A DNA stretch of 64,000 bases from Variovorax sp. S12S4 (GTDB lineage Bacteria > Pseudomonadota > Gammaproteobacteria > Burkholderiales > Burkholderiaceae_C), in contig NZ_JALPKR020000002.1 of NCBI RefSeq assembly GCF_023195515.1, forward strand, positions 4,379,001 through 4,443,000, written 5' to 3'. The translations under genes were made by a program, and so were the position numbers. This document shows, one piece after another, positions 40,559 through 48,472 of this stretch (positions are counted from its first letter, which is position 1; each line of letters opens with the position of its first letter). The notes under the pieces are model-generated. The model was not told where the DNA came from. It ran no database searches and worked only from the letters and a program-made list of their open reading frames with translations.

Positions 40559-41092
40559 ATGTTGGCAGCCGAATGCGCGTGGGCCATCTTGCGCGCCGAG
40601 CACGTTCGCACCCGGGAATTGCTGGATTGCCTCCGCGAGGCGATGAAGGCGGGGGGCGAGGCGAGCGTTCGGCAACGCGCAACGTCCGCCATCGAGATCA
40701 TCGAGCGGCTTCGGGCCTTCGAAGAAAACACGCATCGCCCCAAAGGCGTTGTCATGCTGAACATACTTCGCGGCAGGTCGCGCGAAGCCGACGAGCTCCT
40801 TGAGCAGCTCGATGCCGAGAGCGAGTGCTGCAACGGCCTCATCTCGCAGGCGCGGCTGCTGCTCGAGCGCGCCCGGTCCGGCGACACCGATGCGGCCGGG
40901 CAGGCCGGCGCCCTGTTGCGGCAGCACCGGCAGTTCATGTCCACGCATCTGGACAAGGAAGACACGCTCCTGCATTCGCAAACCGCGCTGCTGCTCACGG
41001 CCGAAGAGTGGGCGACCGTGGTCTCGTCCATCTCGAAGGAAGTAGGCGCAGCGAGAAAGCGCGAGCATCGGCGCCCAACGGTGAACGGGTAA
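40559..41092 (+). CDS. Hemerythrin-like protein with an incomplete iron-ligand set
   Basis: A 177-residue helical protein that fits the hemerythrin/HHE four-helix pattern: EHVRTRELLDCL (His15) in helix 1, THRPKG (His59) in helix 2 and HRQFMSTHLDKEDTLLHSQ (His130, Glu134) in the last helix, followed by LTAEEW, usual at the end of such proteins. Family members normally have HxxxE in helix 2 and EH in helix 3; here Glu is Gly63 and His is Ser88 (DAESEC). Two Cys (90, 91) sit next to that site. It may bind metal differently or not at all. A hairpin covers its ribosome site. The protein is divergent from neighbours and its function is unknown. Confidence 0.65.
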   Translation: MLAAECAWAILRAEHVRTRELLDCLREAMKAGGEASVRQRATSAIEIIERLRAFEENTHRPKGVVMLNILRGRSREADELLEQLDAESECCNGLISQARLLLERARSGDTDAAGQAGALLRQHRQFMSTHLDKEDTLLHSQTALLLTAEEWATVVSSISKEVGAARKREHRRPTVNG

Positions 41093-41121
41093 ACCTCTCG
41101 GAAACCCAGTGCGACCGGTGC

Positions 41122-41574
41122 CTACGCTCCGCCGGAATCGAACATCGCGGTGTAGCGACGCTGCATCTCTTCAGGCGTCAGCTTCTCGATGCTGTGGCCC
41201 ACGTTCCAGCGATGCCCGAACGGATCGCGGAACACGCCCGATCGCTCGCCATAGAACTGGTCCTGCGGCGCCATGTCGAGCGTGGCACCGGCCTCGACGG
41301 CCCGCGCCACCACGGCATCGGCATCGTCCACGTGCAGATGCAGCGTGACCGCGGTGCCGCCTAGCGTCCTGGCGCTGTGGATGTTGTATTCGGCGAACTC
41401 GTCTGAAAGCATCAGGATCGCACCGTTGTGGAAGTCGAGTTCCGCATGCCCGATGCGGCCGCTCGGTTCGGTCAGCCGGAAGATTTCCTTGACCTCGAAG
41501 ACCTTGCAGTAGAAGTCGATGGCGGCGCCGGCGTTGTCGACGCAGAGATACGGAAAAAGCTCGTGGATGGCCAT
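41122..41574 (-). CDS. VOC-family protein (glyoxalase/bleomycin resistance fold)
   Basis: A 150-residue vicinal-oxygen-chelate protein. The PhnB-like pattern is present: FPYLCVDNAGAAIDFYCKVF, HAELDFHNGAILMLSDEF, GGTAVTLHLHVDDADA and GERSGVFRDPFGHRWNVGHSIEKLTPEEM. Metal-type His/Glu positions include His in GHAELDF and in VTLHLHV. The enzyme class is not fixed; many such proteins are of unknown substrate. The ATG at 41574 (MAIHELFPYLCVDN) is chosen over upstream starts that give an unconserved Arg-rich N-terminus. Confidence 0.82.
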   Translation of the reverse strand: MAIHELFPYLCVDNAGAAIDFYCKVFEVKEIFRLTEPSGRIGHAELDFHNGAILMLSDEFAEYNIHSARTLGGTAVTLHLHVDDADAVVARAVEAGATLDMAPQDQFYGERSGVFRDPFGHRWNVGHSIEKLTPEEMQRRYTAMFDSGGA

Positions 41575-41658
41575 GGAAGCTGCCTTTCGGGTGAGGGAAA
41601 AACAGGCTGTTGCCCATCGGCGCATTGTGCGGCGAAACGCCGCGCTAGCATCGGGGCC

Positions 41659-42851
41659 ATGAGCAAGCCCTCCACGACCCTGATTCACCATCCCTACAAG
41701 CCCCCGCCAACTTCGCCGCGCCGCAGCCGGGCATCTACAAGGCCTCGACCGTGTTCTTCGCCGACGTGGCCGCCATGCGCGCGCGTGACTGGAAGACCAA
41801 GGCCGGCTACACCTACGGCCTGCACGGCACGCCGACCACCTTCACGCTCGAGGAACGCCTGGCCACCCTCGAAGGCGGCACCGAATGCCTGCTGGTGCCG
41901 AGCGGGCTTGCCGCCATCTCGCTGGTTGCCTTCGCTTTCCTGAAGAGCGGCGACGAGGTGCTGATTCCCGACAACGCCTACGGCCCCAACAAGGCGCTGG
42001 CCACCGGCGAGCTGGCCAACTTCGGCATCACGCATCGCATGTACGACGCGATGAACCCGGCCGACCTGCAGGCCAAGCTCTCGGAGCGTACGCGGCTCGT
42101 CTGGGTCGAGGCGGCGGGTTCGGTGACGATGGAGTTTCCCGATCTGCCGGCGCTGGTGGACATCTGCCGCGCCCGCGGCGTGGTCACGGCGCTGGACAAC
42201 ACCTGGGGCGCGGGCCTGGCCTTCGCCCCCTTCGATTTCAACGGCAGCGGGCAGGGCGTGGACATCTCGGTGCATGCGCTCACCAAATACCCGAGCGGCG
42301 GCGGCGACGTACTGATGGGCAGCGTGACTACGCGCGACGAGCGGCTGCACCGTGCGCTCAAGCTCACCCACATGCGAATGGGCTTCGGCGTGGGCGTTGG
42401 CGACGTGGAGACGCTGTTGCGCTCGCTGCCCAGCATCGGGCTGCGCTATGCCGCCCATGACCGCACCGCGCGCGAACTGGCACGCTGGCTCAGCGGCCGC
42501 GAAGAGATCGCGCAGGTGCTCCACCCGGCGCTGGAGGAATCGCCGGGCCATGAAAACTGGCGCGCCCTCTGCGGCGAAACCGACCTGGCCGCGGGCCTGT
42601 TCTCGGTCGTGTTCGATGCGAGCTACAGCACCGAACAGGTCGACCGCTTCTGCGACAGCCTGAACCTGTTCCGTCTCGGCTACTCATGGGGCGGCCCGGT
42701 CAGCCTGGTGGTGCCCTACGACATCGGCCTGATGCGCGATGCCAACGTGGCGCCCTGGCCGCACAAGGGCACGCTCGTGCGCTTCTCGATCGGCCTGGAG
42801 GACGTGGAAGACCTGCGCGCCGACCTGCAGCAGGCGCTACTGCAGATGTAG
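41659..42851 (+). pseudogene. PLP-dependent cystathionine beta-lyase (MetC-like), frame broken near 41703
   Basis: A Cys/Met metabolism PLP lyase (cystathionine beta-lyase type). The first frame gives MSKPSTTLIHHPYKP and then runs into an Arg-rich artefact; the second carries the body from PGIYKASTVFFADVAAMRARDW onward with TKAGYTYGLHGTPTTF, the LDNTWGAG block and the PLP lysine in ALTKYPSGGGDVLMGSV. One missing base in the C5 run at 41701-41705 would make PPANFAAPQPGIY and rejoin the frames, a length of about 398 residues. As written the protein would start at GTG 41751 and lack about 30 N-terminal residues. Confidence 0.85.
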
Positions 42852-42866
42852 GCCTTGCCCAGGCGC

Positions 42867-43832
42867 ATGGCAAGAAAGAATCGCAAGAGCCAGTCCATTG
42901 CCGCGCCGGCCGCCCGCGGCATGGCGCCGGCACGCGCAGCGGATACCCATGTCGCCGTGCCGCGCGTGCTCGAGGTTCCCGCGCACGTGCTGGAAGCGCT
43001 CGCGCGTGATGGAGCGGTGGAGGGCGTGCCGGACCTCGTCGCCACGCGGCTCCTGCTGGGCGGGCTGGTGGCGCTTTTTGCGCTGATGGCGCTCTCCTTT
43101 GCCGCCGCGGTGGTGCTGCAGGACGACTGGTCGAACCTGCACGGCAACGAGGGGATCGTCGCGCTGGCCGTGCTCGCGCTTCTCGCCGGTCTGGGCGGCG
43201 GCCTCTGGTATCTGCTGCGGCAATTTGCGCATGTGGACCAGGGCTCGATCCGGATCGACGCCGACGGCATGCGCTGGGGCAATCCGGCGTCGCCGCAGGC
43301 GGTGGCCTGGCGCGAGGTCTGCCGCGTGCGCGCCGGCCTGCAGGATGTGAAAACCGAATTCACTTCGAGCGATGCGATCGTCAAGCGGCTGGTCTTCCAG
43401 CGGGCTGCGGGCGGTGGTGAAACCATGGATGTGAGGCTGCCCTTGGCGCTGACCATGGACGCTCCGCGCGTGCTGCGCTTTTGCAACCGCGCCGCACTGT
43501 TGCGTGCGCTGCTGCTGCGGCTTGCCACCCAGCCCCGGCCGCGACTGCGCTTTGCCGCAGAGGTGTTCATCGACGCCGGCGTCGATCCGCAAACCTGGGA
43601 GCCGATGCTGGCGCCAAGGCGCTGGATGTGGCTTTCGTCCCTTGCCGCGCTGCTGCCGGTACTGGCCGTGTTTCTGGTCTGGCCGCTGGGCGAACACGTC
43701 GGCTGGATGATTGCGGTCCTTGTCCTGGCAATGCTGGCCGGCGCCGGTGCCATGGGCTGGTTCATGGACCAGCGCTATCCAGGTTTGCAAGGTGTGTTCG
43801 AGTTCGAAACACCCGCCGGCCCCGCGCCTTGA
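42867..43832 (+). CDS. Membrane protein of unknown function
   Basis: A 321-residue protein with about four predicted membrane helices: a pair near 65-125 (LLLGGLVALFALMALSFAAAV; GIVALAVLALLAGLGGGLWYLL) and another pair near 260-310 (WMWLSSLAALLPVLAVFLVW; GWMIAVLVLAMLAGAGAMGW). Between them lies a soluble domain of about 130 residues (SIRIDADGMRWGNPASPQAVAWREV) that looks like a PH-like or beta-sandwich domain. The N-terminal 25 residues are basic. No known family could be assigned. It follows the PLP lyase by 15 bases. Confidence 0.7.
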   Translation: MARKNRKSQSIAAPAARGMAPARAADTHVAVPRVLEVPAHVLEALARDGAVEGVPDLVATRLLLGGLVALFALMALSFAAAVVLQDDWSNLHGNEGIVALAVLALLAGLGGGLWYLLRQFAHVDQGSIRIDADGMRWGNPASPQAVAWREVCRVRAGLQDVKTEFTSSDAIVKRLVFQRAAGGGETMDVRLPLALTMDAPRVLRFCNRAALLRALLLRLATQPRPRLRFAAEVFIDAGVDPQTWEPMLAPRRWMWLSSLAALLPVLAVFLVWPLGEHVGWMIAVLVLAMLAGAGAMGWFMDQRYPGLQGVFEFETPAGPAP

Positions 43833-43865
43833 GACTGCACCGTTATCGCTTACAGTAGGCTACGC

Positions 43866-43882
43866 ACAGTCACCGTGACTGT
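43866..43882. promoter_or_regulatory. Perfect 17-base dyad upstream of the small lysine-rich gene
   Basis: ACAGTCAC-C-GTGACTGT: eight-base arms with a one-base centre, ending 19 bases before the GTG start and just upstream of AAGGAGA. It could be an operator or a short hairpin in the leader. Confidence 0.45.
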
Positions 43883-43901
43883 CTCGCCTCAAGGAGAAGC
43901 A

Positions 43902-44105
43902 GTGGCAACACCAAATTACGGCTACGAAAAGCGCCAGAAGGAGCTGGCCAAGAAGAAGAAAAAGGAAGAGAAGCTCCGCGAGAAGGCCAATCGCAAGCTC
44001 TCTCCAAGCAGCGAAGGACTCGCCCCGGGCGACCCGGAAACCGACGTGGCCTCGCTCGAGCGCGACCCGCCGACGGTGCCCGAGCTGCCGACCAAGAACG
44101 GTTGA
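43902..44105 (+). CDS. Small lysine-rich protein of unknown function
   Basis: A 67-residue protein starting at GTG 43902, well placed behind AAGGAGA. The sequence VATPNYGYEKRQKELAKKKKKEEKLREKANRK is strongly basic and helical, followed by an acidic Pro-rich tail (ASLERDPPTVPELPTKNG). It may be a small nucleic-acid or ribosome-associated protein, but I recognise no family. A strong terminator lies 22 bases past its stop. Confidence 0.6.
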   Translation: MATPNYGYEKRQKELAKKKKKEEKLREKANRKLSPSSEGLAPGDPETDVASLERDPPTVPELPTKNG

Positions 44106-44126
44106 TTCACCGATCGACGCTTTCGA

Positions 44127-44170
44127 AAAAAAGCCGCTGCAAGCCCTAAGGCCTGCAGCGGCTTTTTTGT
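44127..44170. terminator. Strong bidirectional terminator between the lysine-rich gene and tesA
   Basis: Arms AAAAAAGCCGCTGCA (44127-44141) and TGCAGCGGCTTTTTT (44154-44168), perfect over 15 bases. An inner GCC/GGC stem lies in the loop. The A run before and T run after allow use on both strands for the two convergent genes. Confidence 0.92.
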
Positions 44171-44181
44171 TTGTGCCGGGC

Positions 44182-44862
44182 CTACTTGGCAGTGAGCAGC
44201 TTGCGCAGTTCCGGCCACACGTTCTCTAGCAACTGGGGCTGTGCCGCGGCCGTGGGGTGAATGCGGTCGGCCTGGAAGAGCGCCAGCGCATCGGGCGCAT
44301 CGGCCACGCCCTTGAGAAGAAAGGGCACCAGTGCCGCCTTGGTGGCGCCGGCCACCTTGCCGAACACCGCTTCGAAGCGCCGCGTGTAGTCGCCGCCGTA
44401 GTTGGGCGGCACCTGGATGCCGACGATCAGCACCTTGGCTCCGGTCGCCTGCGCCGCCTTGGTGATCTGCAGCAGGTTTTCCTCGGTGTTCTGAAGCGGC
44501 AGGCCGCGCAGCGCGTCGTTGGCGCCAAGCTCCACCACCACGTGGCTGGGCTTGTGCTGCGCCAGCAGCGAGGCAAAGCGAGCGCGGCCGCCCGAGCTGG
44601 TGTCGCCGCTGATGCTGGCGTTGACCACCGTGGCCGGGATCTTTTGCTCGGCAAGCCGCTTCTCAAGCAGGGGCACCCAGCCTTCGCCGCGCTTCAGGCC
44701 GTATTCGGCGCTCAGCGAATCGCCGAGCACCAGAATCACCGGTTTGCGAGGTGCCGCAGCCTGTGCGGTCTGGGCCTGCGCCGTTGCCGATGCCCCTGCA
44801 ATGCCGGATGCGGCGGCGGTCAAGATAAAGTCACGTCGATTCAAAACGAAAAGCCTTTCCAT
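44182..44862 (-). CDS. tesA: TesA-type SGNH esterase/lysophospholipase, periplasmic
   Basis: A 226-residue SGNH hydrolase of the TesA/arylesterase group. The twin-arginine-like start NRRDFILTAAASG leads a signal peptide to about residue 35. The four SGNH blocks are visible: GDSLSAEYGL (Ser), SGDTSSGG (Gly), GANDALRGLP (Asn), and DRIHPTAAAQ (Asp-His). The ATG at 44862 overlaps head-to-head with the start of the ABC ATPase gene (CATG). An alternative TTG at 44844 has GGAAAGG eight bases upstream and is equally plausible. tesA divergent from ybbA is a conserved proteobacterial pair. Confidence 0.88.
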   Translation of the reverse strand: MERLFVLNRRDFILTAAASGIAGASATAQAQTAQAAAPRKPVILVLGDSLSAEYGLKRGEGWVPLLEKRLAEQKIPATVVNASISGDTSSGGRARFASLLAQHKPSHVVVELGANDALRGLPLQNTEENLLQITKAAQATGAKVLIVGIQVPPNYGGDYTRRFEAVFGKVAGATKAALVPFLLKGVADAPDALALFQADRIHPTAAAQPQLLENVWPELRKLLTAK

Positions 44863-45583
44863 GTCCCAACTCCCGTCTGAAGCCATTGTCGCCGTCGAGC
44901 ACGTGTTCAAGTCCGTTACAGACTCGACCGGTACGCTGGACATTCTGCAGGACATCGATTTCACCCTGGGCGCGCGGGAAACCGCCGCCATCGTGGGGGC
45001 TTCGGGCTCCGGCAAGAGTACCTTGCTGTCGATCATCGCGGGGCTGGACACGCCCACGCGCGGCACCGTCAAGCTCGCGGGCGACGACATCTTTGCCATC
45101 GACGAAGACGCGCGCGCCGCTCTCAGGGCCCAACGCGTGGGTTTCGTCTTTCAGAGCTTCCAGCTGCTCGGCAACCTGAGCGCACTCGAAAACGTGATGC
45201 TGCCGCTGGAGCTGGCCGGCCGCAAGGACGCGCGCAAGGCCGCCACGGAGATGCTCGGACGGGTCGGGCTCGGGCAGCGGCTCGGCCACTATCCCAAGGT
45301 GCTCTCGGGCGGCGAACAGCAGCGCGTGGCGCTGGCCAGGGCCTTTGTGGTCCAGCCGGCCCTGCTGCTGGCCGACGAGCCCACCGGCAGCCTCGACTTT
45401 GCGACGGGCGAGCAGGTGATGCGGCTGATGTTCGACCTGAACCGCGAACTCGGCACCACGCTCGTGCTCGTCACTCACGACCGCGGCATTGCGGCACAGT
45501 GCGAGCGCCGCATCACCATCGAAGCCGGGCGCATGGCGCTCAACGAGTCGAAGCCTGTGCTGGTGGCCTCGCTCGAGGCATGA
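44861..45583 (+). CDS. ybbA: ABC transporter ATP-binding protein YbbA/LolD-like
   Basis: A 240-residue ABC ATPase. Walker A is [11 protein letters not shown] near residue 50, the signature is [15 protein letters not shown] near 150, Walker B is [13 protein letters not shown], and the H-loop follows in [11 protein letters not shown]. It is nearest to the LolD/YbbA/MacB subgroup and lies divergent from tesA, as ybbA does in E. coli. The usual partner permease (YbbP) is not next to it; instead its stop overlaps (ATGA) an unknown two-helix membrane protein. Confidence 0.88.
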   Translation: MSQLPSEAIVAVEHVFKSVTDSTGTLDILQDIDFTLGARETAAIVGASGSGKSTLLSIIAGLDTPTRGTVKLAGDDIFAIDEDARAALRAQRVGFVFQSFQLLGNLSALENVMLPLELAGRKDARKAATEMLGRVGLGQRLGHYPKVLSGGEQQRVALARAFVVQPALLLADEPTGSLDFATGEQVMRLMFDLNRELGTTLVLVTHDRGIAAQCERRITIEAGRMALNESKPVLVASLEA

Positions 45584-46560
45584 TCGTTCCGCAGTTCTGG
45601 GCCGAAGGCCGAATTCAGGAGCGGGTGGCGGGCAAGCAGATCACCGTGCGGCGCTACGGCTGGTCCGACGACAGCCCGATTGCCGCGCAGGCGCATGCCG
45701 ACCAGCGCACGCAGGAAGCCTTCGAGCGCATCGCCCGTGGCGAGCAGCTCGACCGCCGCGAGCGCAAGCTGGCCTACAACGGCGCCCACGGCGTGCCCAT
45801 CCGCGAGGAAATCGTCGAGCGGCAGGGCGACACCGTCATCACGCGCAACAGCTACGGCGCGCGCTGCCTCAACACGCCCGATGTGCTGTTCGTGGACATC
45901 GACTTCGACGAGCCGCTGCGAGGCAGCGTGTTCGGCTTTGCGCTGGCGCCTGCGCTGATTGCGGGCGTTGTCGGCGGATGGGCCGCCAAGACGTGGCTGG
46001 GCGGCCTGATTGCGGCCATCGTGGTCTTCATCGTTGCCTACCGCATCGGCCTGGCCAGGAAGCGCGGCGAGGCCAGCAGCAACCCCTCGCCCGAAAAGCG
46101 CGCGGCCGAGCGCATCGGGCGCTTCGTGCATCAAAACCCGGACTGGCACCTGCGCCTTTACCGCACCCCGGCCGGCTTTCGCGTGCTGGCGATGCACGAC
46201 GTCTTCAGCCCGGCCGACCCGGCGGTGGCCGAGTGCTTTGAAGCGCTGGGCGTCGACAAAACCTATGCGCGCATGTGCCGCAACCAGAACTGCTTTCGCG
46301 CCCGGTTGAGCGCCAAGCCCTGGCGCATCGGCATCGGCGAACACATGCGGCCGCAGCCGGGTGTCTGGCCCGTGTCGCCCGAGAAGCTGCCGGTGCGCGA
46401 CGCCTGGGTGGCGCGCTATGAAAAGGCCGCCGAAAGCCATGCCGCCTGCCAGTACCTGGAGAGCGCCGGCAACAGCGACCGGGTGCATCCGAACGCGCTG
46501 GCCGTGCAGGAACTGCACGACGAAAAGACCCGGGCGCACAGCGGATTGCCGATTGCCTGA
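45580..46560 (+). CDS. Membrane protein of unknown function coupled to ybbA
   Basis: A 326-residue protein. Two hydrophobic segments lie near residues 113-155 (VFGFALAPALIAGVVGGWAA; GGLIAAIVVFIVAYRIGLA). The N-terminal 100 residues are polar (VRRYGWSDDSPIAAQAHADQRTQEAF) and the C-terminal part is a soluble domain (WHLRLYRTPAGFRVLAMHDV, NQNCFRARLSAKPWRIGI, with two Cys). I recognise no ABC permease (MacB/FtsX) signature, so it is probably not the missing permease. It is read with ybbA through ATGA overlap. Similar proteins occur only as unnamed hypothetical proteins, as far as I know. Confidence 0.72.
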   Translation: MIVPQFWAEGRIQERVAGKQITVRRYGWSDDSPIAAQAHADQRTQEAFERIARGEQLDRRERKLAYNGAHGVPIREEIVERQGDTVITRNSYGARCLNTPDVLFVDIDFDEPLRGSVFGFALAPALIAGVVGGWAAKTWLGGLIAAIVVFIVAYRIGLARKRGEASSNPSPEKRAAERIGRFVHQNPDWHLRLYRTPAGFRVLAMHDVFSPADPAVAECFEALGVDKTYARMCRNQNCFRARLSAKPWRIGIGEHMRPQPGVWPVSPEKLPVRDAWVARYEKAAESHAACQYLESAGNSDRVHPNALAVQELHDEKTRAHSGLPIA

Positions 46561-46593
46561 AGAGCAGGTCGCGCCGCCCTCGATAATCGGGGG

Positions 46594-47340
46594 ATGTCTT
46601 CCCCTAAAGTGATCTTCGGCTTCCATGCCGTGGGCGTGCGCATCAAGACCGCGCCGAAATCGGTGCTCGAAGTGATGTTCGACACCAGCCGGCGCGATGC
46701 GCGCATGAAACAGTTCATCGCGCGTGCGCAGGAAGCCGGCGTGAGGCTGGTCGAGGCGGATGGACTGCGCCTTGCCAAGCTCAGCGGCAGCCACGGCCAC
46801 CAGGGCGTGGTGGCGCGGGTCGAACCCATTGCGCAGGTCCGCTCGCTCGACGAACTTCTCGAGGGCCTCGAAGAAGCCGGCACCGTGCCCCTTCTGCTCG
46901 TGCTCGACGGCGTGACCGATCCGCACAACCTGGGCGCCTGCCTGCGCGTGGCCGACGGCGCCGGGGCGCATGCGGTCATCGCCCCCAAGGACCATGCGGC
47001 CGGCATCAACGCCACCGTGGCCAAGGTGGCGAGCGGCGCCGCCGAAACCGTGCCGTACTTCATGGTCACCAACCTGGCGCGCACGCTGAACGAGCTCAAG
47101 GAACGCAACATCTGGTGCGTGGGTACCAGCGACGATGCGCCCGGCACCCTCTACCAGAGCGACTTCAAGCGGCCCCTGGCGCTGGTGCTCGGCGCCGAAG
47201 GCGAGGGCATGCGCCAGCTCACCCGCAAGACCTGCGACGAACTCGTGAGCATTCCGATGGCAGGAGCGGTCGAAAGCCTGAACGTCTCGGTGGCCAGCGG
47301 CGTGTGCCTCTACGAGGCGATGCGCCAGCGCGGCACCTGA
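46594..47340 (+). CDS. rlmB: 23S rRNA (guanosine-2'-O-)-methyltransferase RlmB
   Basis: A 248-residue SpoU (SPOUT) methyltransferase that 2'-O-methylates G2251 of 23S rRNA. The N-terminal L30e-like domain is VIFGFHAVGVRIKTAPKSV; the trefoil knot carries the signature LLVLDGVTDPHNLGACLRVADG, GAEGEGMRQLTRK, and IPMAGAVESLNVSVASG. Length and motifs fit RlmB rather than TrmH. It has no close operon partner: 34 bases separate it from the preceding gene. Confidence 0.94.
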   Translation: MSSPKVIFGFHAVGVRIKTAPKSVLEVMFDTSRRDARMKQFIARAQEAGVRLVEADGLRLAKLSGSHGHQGVVARVEPIAQVRSLDELLEGLEEAGTVPLLLVLDGVTDPHNLGACLRVADGAGAHAVIAPKDHAAGINATVAKVASGAAETVPYFMVTNLARTLNELKERNIWCVGTSDDAPGTLYQSDFKRPLALVLGAEGEGMRQLTRKTCDELVSIPMAGAVESLNVSVASGVCLYEAMRQRGT

Positions 47341-47586
47341 GGCCGATTGCTCGGCTGGAGGTGATCCAACGAAACCTGTTCGGCCACCATCAGCGCAGCG
47401 GGACAGGCGTGCAACAAGGGGAGAAGAGGCGTCGCCGAAACGGGCGAAGGAATCGAGGCGGACATGGACGAGCTGACTTGCAGCGATACGCACCGCGATC
47501 TGCGGTGCGCTCGCGAACTCAGCTACGCCATCTGCGCGCGGCGTGAAGCCTGTGTCAAATGAGCGGCAGCCGAGCCAGCATCGAAC
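47341..47586. other. 246-base stretch without a firm gene after rlmB
   Basis: No conserved gene is seen. It holds a 32-codon frame (47464-47562) reading a small protein with four Cys (MDELTCSDTHRDLRCARE...), and a perfect hairpin CGCACCGC/GCGGTGCG at 47489-47509 inside that frame. The frame has only a weak ribosome site (GAAGGA, 13 bases upstream). A structured RNA is possible but unsupported. Confidence 0.35.
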
Positions 47587-47757
47587 TCAGGAAGGGTCTT
47601 TGCTGCGCGTGCGTCCCACCGCGCTGAAGATGCCGATGCCCAGGATGATCAGCGCGCCAATGCCGATGTAGAGCGTAGGCACGCCGGCGACCGAGGCGCC
47701 CCATGCGAGGCCACCCAGGAAAATCAGAAAACCGATCATGTAGAGCACAAAAGACAT
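47587..47757 (-). CDS. Small two-helix membrane protein
   Basis: A 56-residue protein (MSFVLYMIGFLIFLGGLAWG...) with two predicted membrane helices separated by a short turn (VAGVPTLY), ending in the polar tail VGRTRSKDPS. It resembles the many small hypothetical inner-membrane proteins of Variovorax and relatives; function unknown. The frame is open further 5', but the ATG at 47757 starts the first helix. It lies 121 bases downstream of the XRE regulator on the same strand. Confidence 0.7.
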   Translation of the reverse strand: MSFVLYMIGFLIFLGGLAWGASVAGVPTLYIGIGALIILGIGIFSAVGRTRSKDPS

Positions 47758-47878
47758 GCTTGTTTCCCCGAAACTGTGATGCCTTGCAGTATCTCGGCCG
47801 GTGCCGGGGCCGGCACAGGCCTTCGTCGCCAGTCGCTGTGGGAACTTGCCTACTACTTCTGGGCGGGCCGGCGCCGGC

Positions 47879-48466
47879 TTACGGGGGCGATGCAACCAGC
47901 AGGTAGCGGCAGCCAGTGCGGCCAAGCGCCTTGAAGACCAGGGGGCGGTCCACGCCAAAATCCAGGCAATCGCCCTCGGCCAGTTCGAAACGCTCGTCGC
48001 CATAGTCCACTCGCAGCGCGCCTTCGAGCATCCAGAGGCACTGGCGATACGGCTTGCCGCTCCATCGCGGATAGCCGACCTGCGCCGAGCGCGGCAGTTC
48101 GATCTCCACCATCTCCACGCCGCCGTTTGCACCGCGCTCGGCAATCTGGCGGCGCAAATAGCCGGCCTCGGGGTCGCGCCAGACCTCCTGCTGCCCCCGG
48201 GCGCGTAGCCGGCGCGGCGAGCCCTTGTCTTCGGTCAGCAGCTGCGCAAGCGGCACGCCCAGTCCCGCGGCAAGCCGGCCCAGCAACACGGCGGTCGGGC
48301 TACTTTCCGCACGCTCGACTTTCGAGATCATCGCCTTGCTGACGCCTGAAAGACGGGCCAGCCCCGCAAGGCTCAGCCCCTTGGCCTGGCGCAGCCCAAG
48401 AAGCCGGCCGGCGATGAGCGAGTCGATGTCGGCGGGTTCGTCGGGCGGAGAAGAATTGTTTCTCAT
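47879..48466 (-). CDS. XRE-family regulator with cupin domain
   Basis: A 195-residue transcription factor. The N-terminal helix-turn-helix (LLGLRQAKGLSLAGLARLSG, VSKAMISKVERAESSPT) covers about residues 20-75; the C-terminal cupin (about 110-190: YRQCLWMLEGALRVDYGDERF, LAEGDCLDFGVDRP) probably senses a small ligand. This design is common in regulators of amino-acid or polyamine metabolism. It is divergent from a GNAT gene, and a 12-base palindrome overlaps its own start, which suggests autoregulation and control of the GNAT gene. Confidence 0.88.
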   Translation of the reverse strand: MRNNSSPPDEPADIDSLIAGRLLGLRQAKGLSLAGLARLSGVSKAMISKVERAESSPTAVLLGRLAAGLGVPLAQLLTEDKGSPRRLRARGQQEVWRDPEAGYLRRQIAERGANGGVEMVEIELPRSAQVGYPRWSGKPYRQCLWMLEGALRVDYGDERFELAEGDCLDFGVDRPLVFKALGRTGCRYLLVASPP

Positions 48467-48472
48467 ATGAGA
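48461..48472. promoter_or_regulatory. Perfect palindrome TCTCATATGAGA between the XRE and GNAT genes
   Basis: A perfect 12-base palindrome covering the regulator's ATG (48464-48466). A degenerate copy, TCTCCTATATTAGA at 48480-48493, follows. Both lie in the short AT-rich divergent region and are good operator candidates for the XRE-cupin regulator; TATATT at 48485-48490 could be a -10 box for the GNAT gene. Confidence 0.55.

Noticed and set aside
47353..47372. GGAGGTGATCC, like the complement of the 16S rRNA 3' end
   Set aside because: An isolated 11-base match with no rRNA flanks; no rRNA gene is present.
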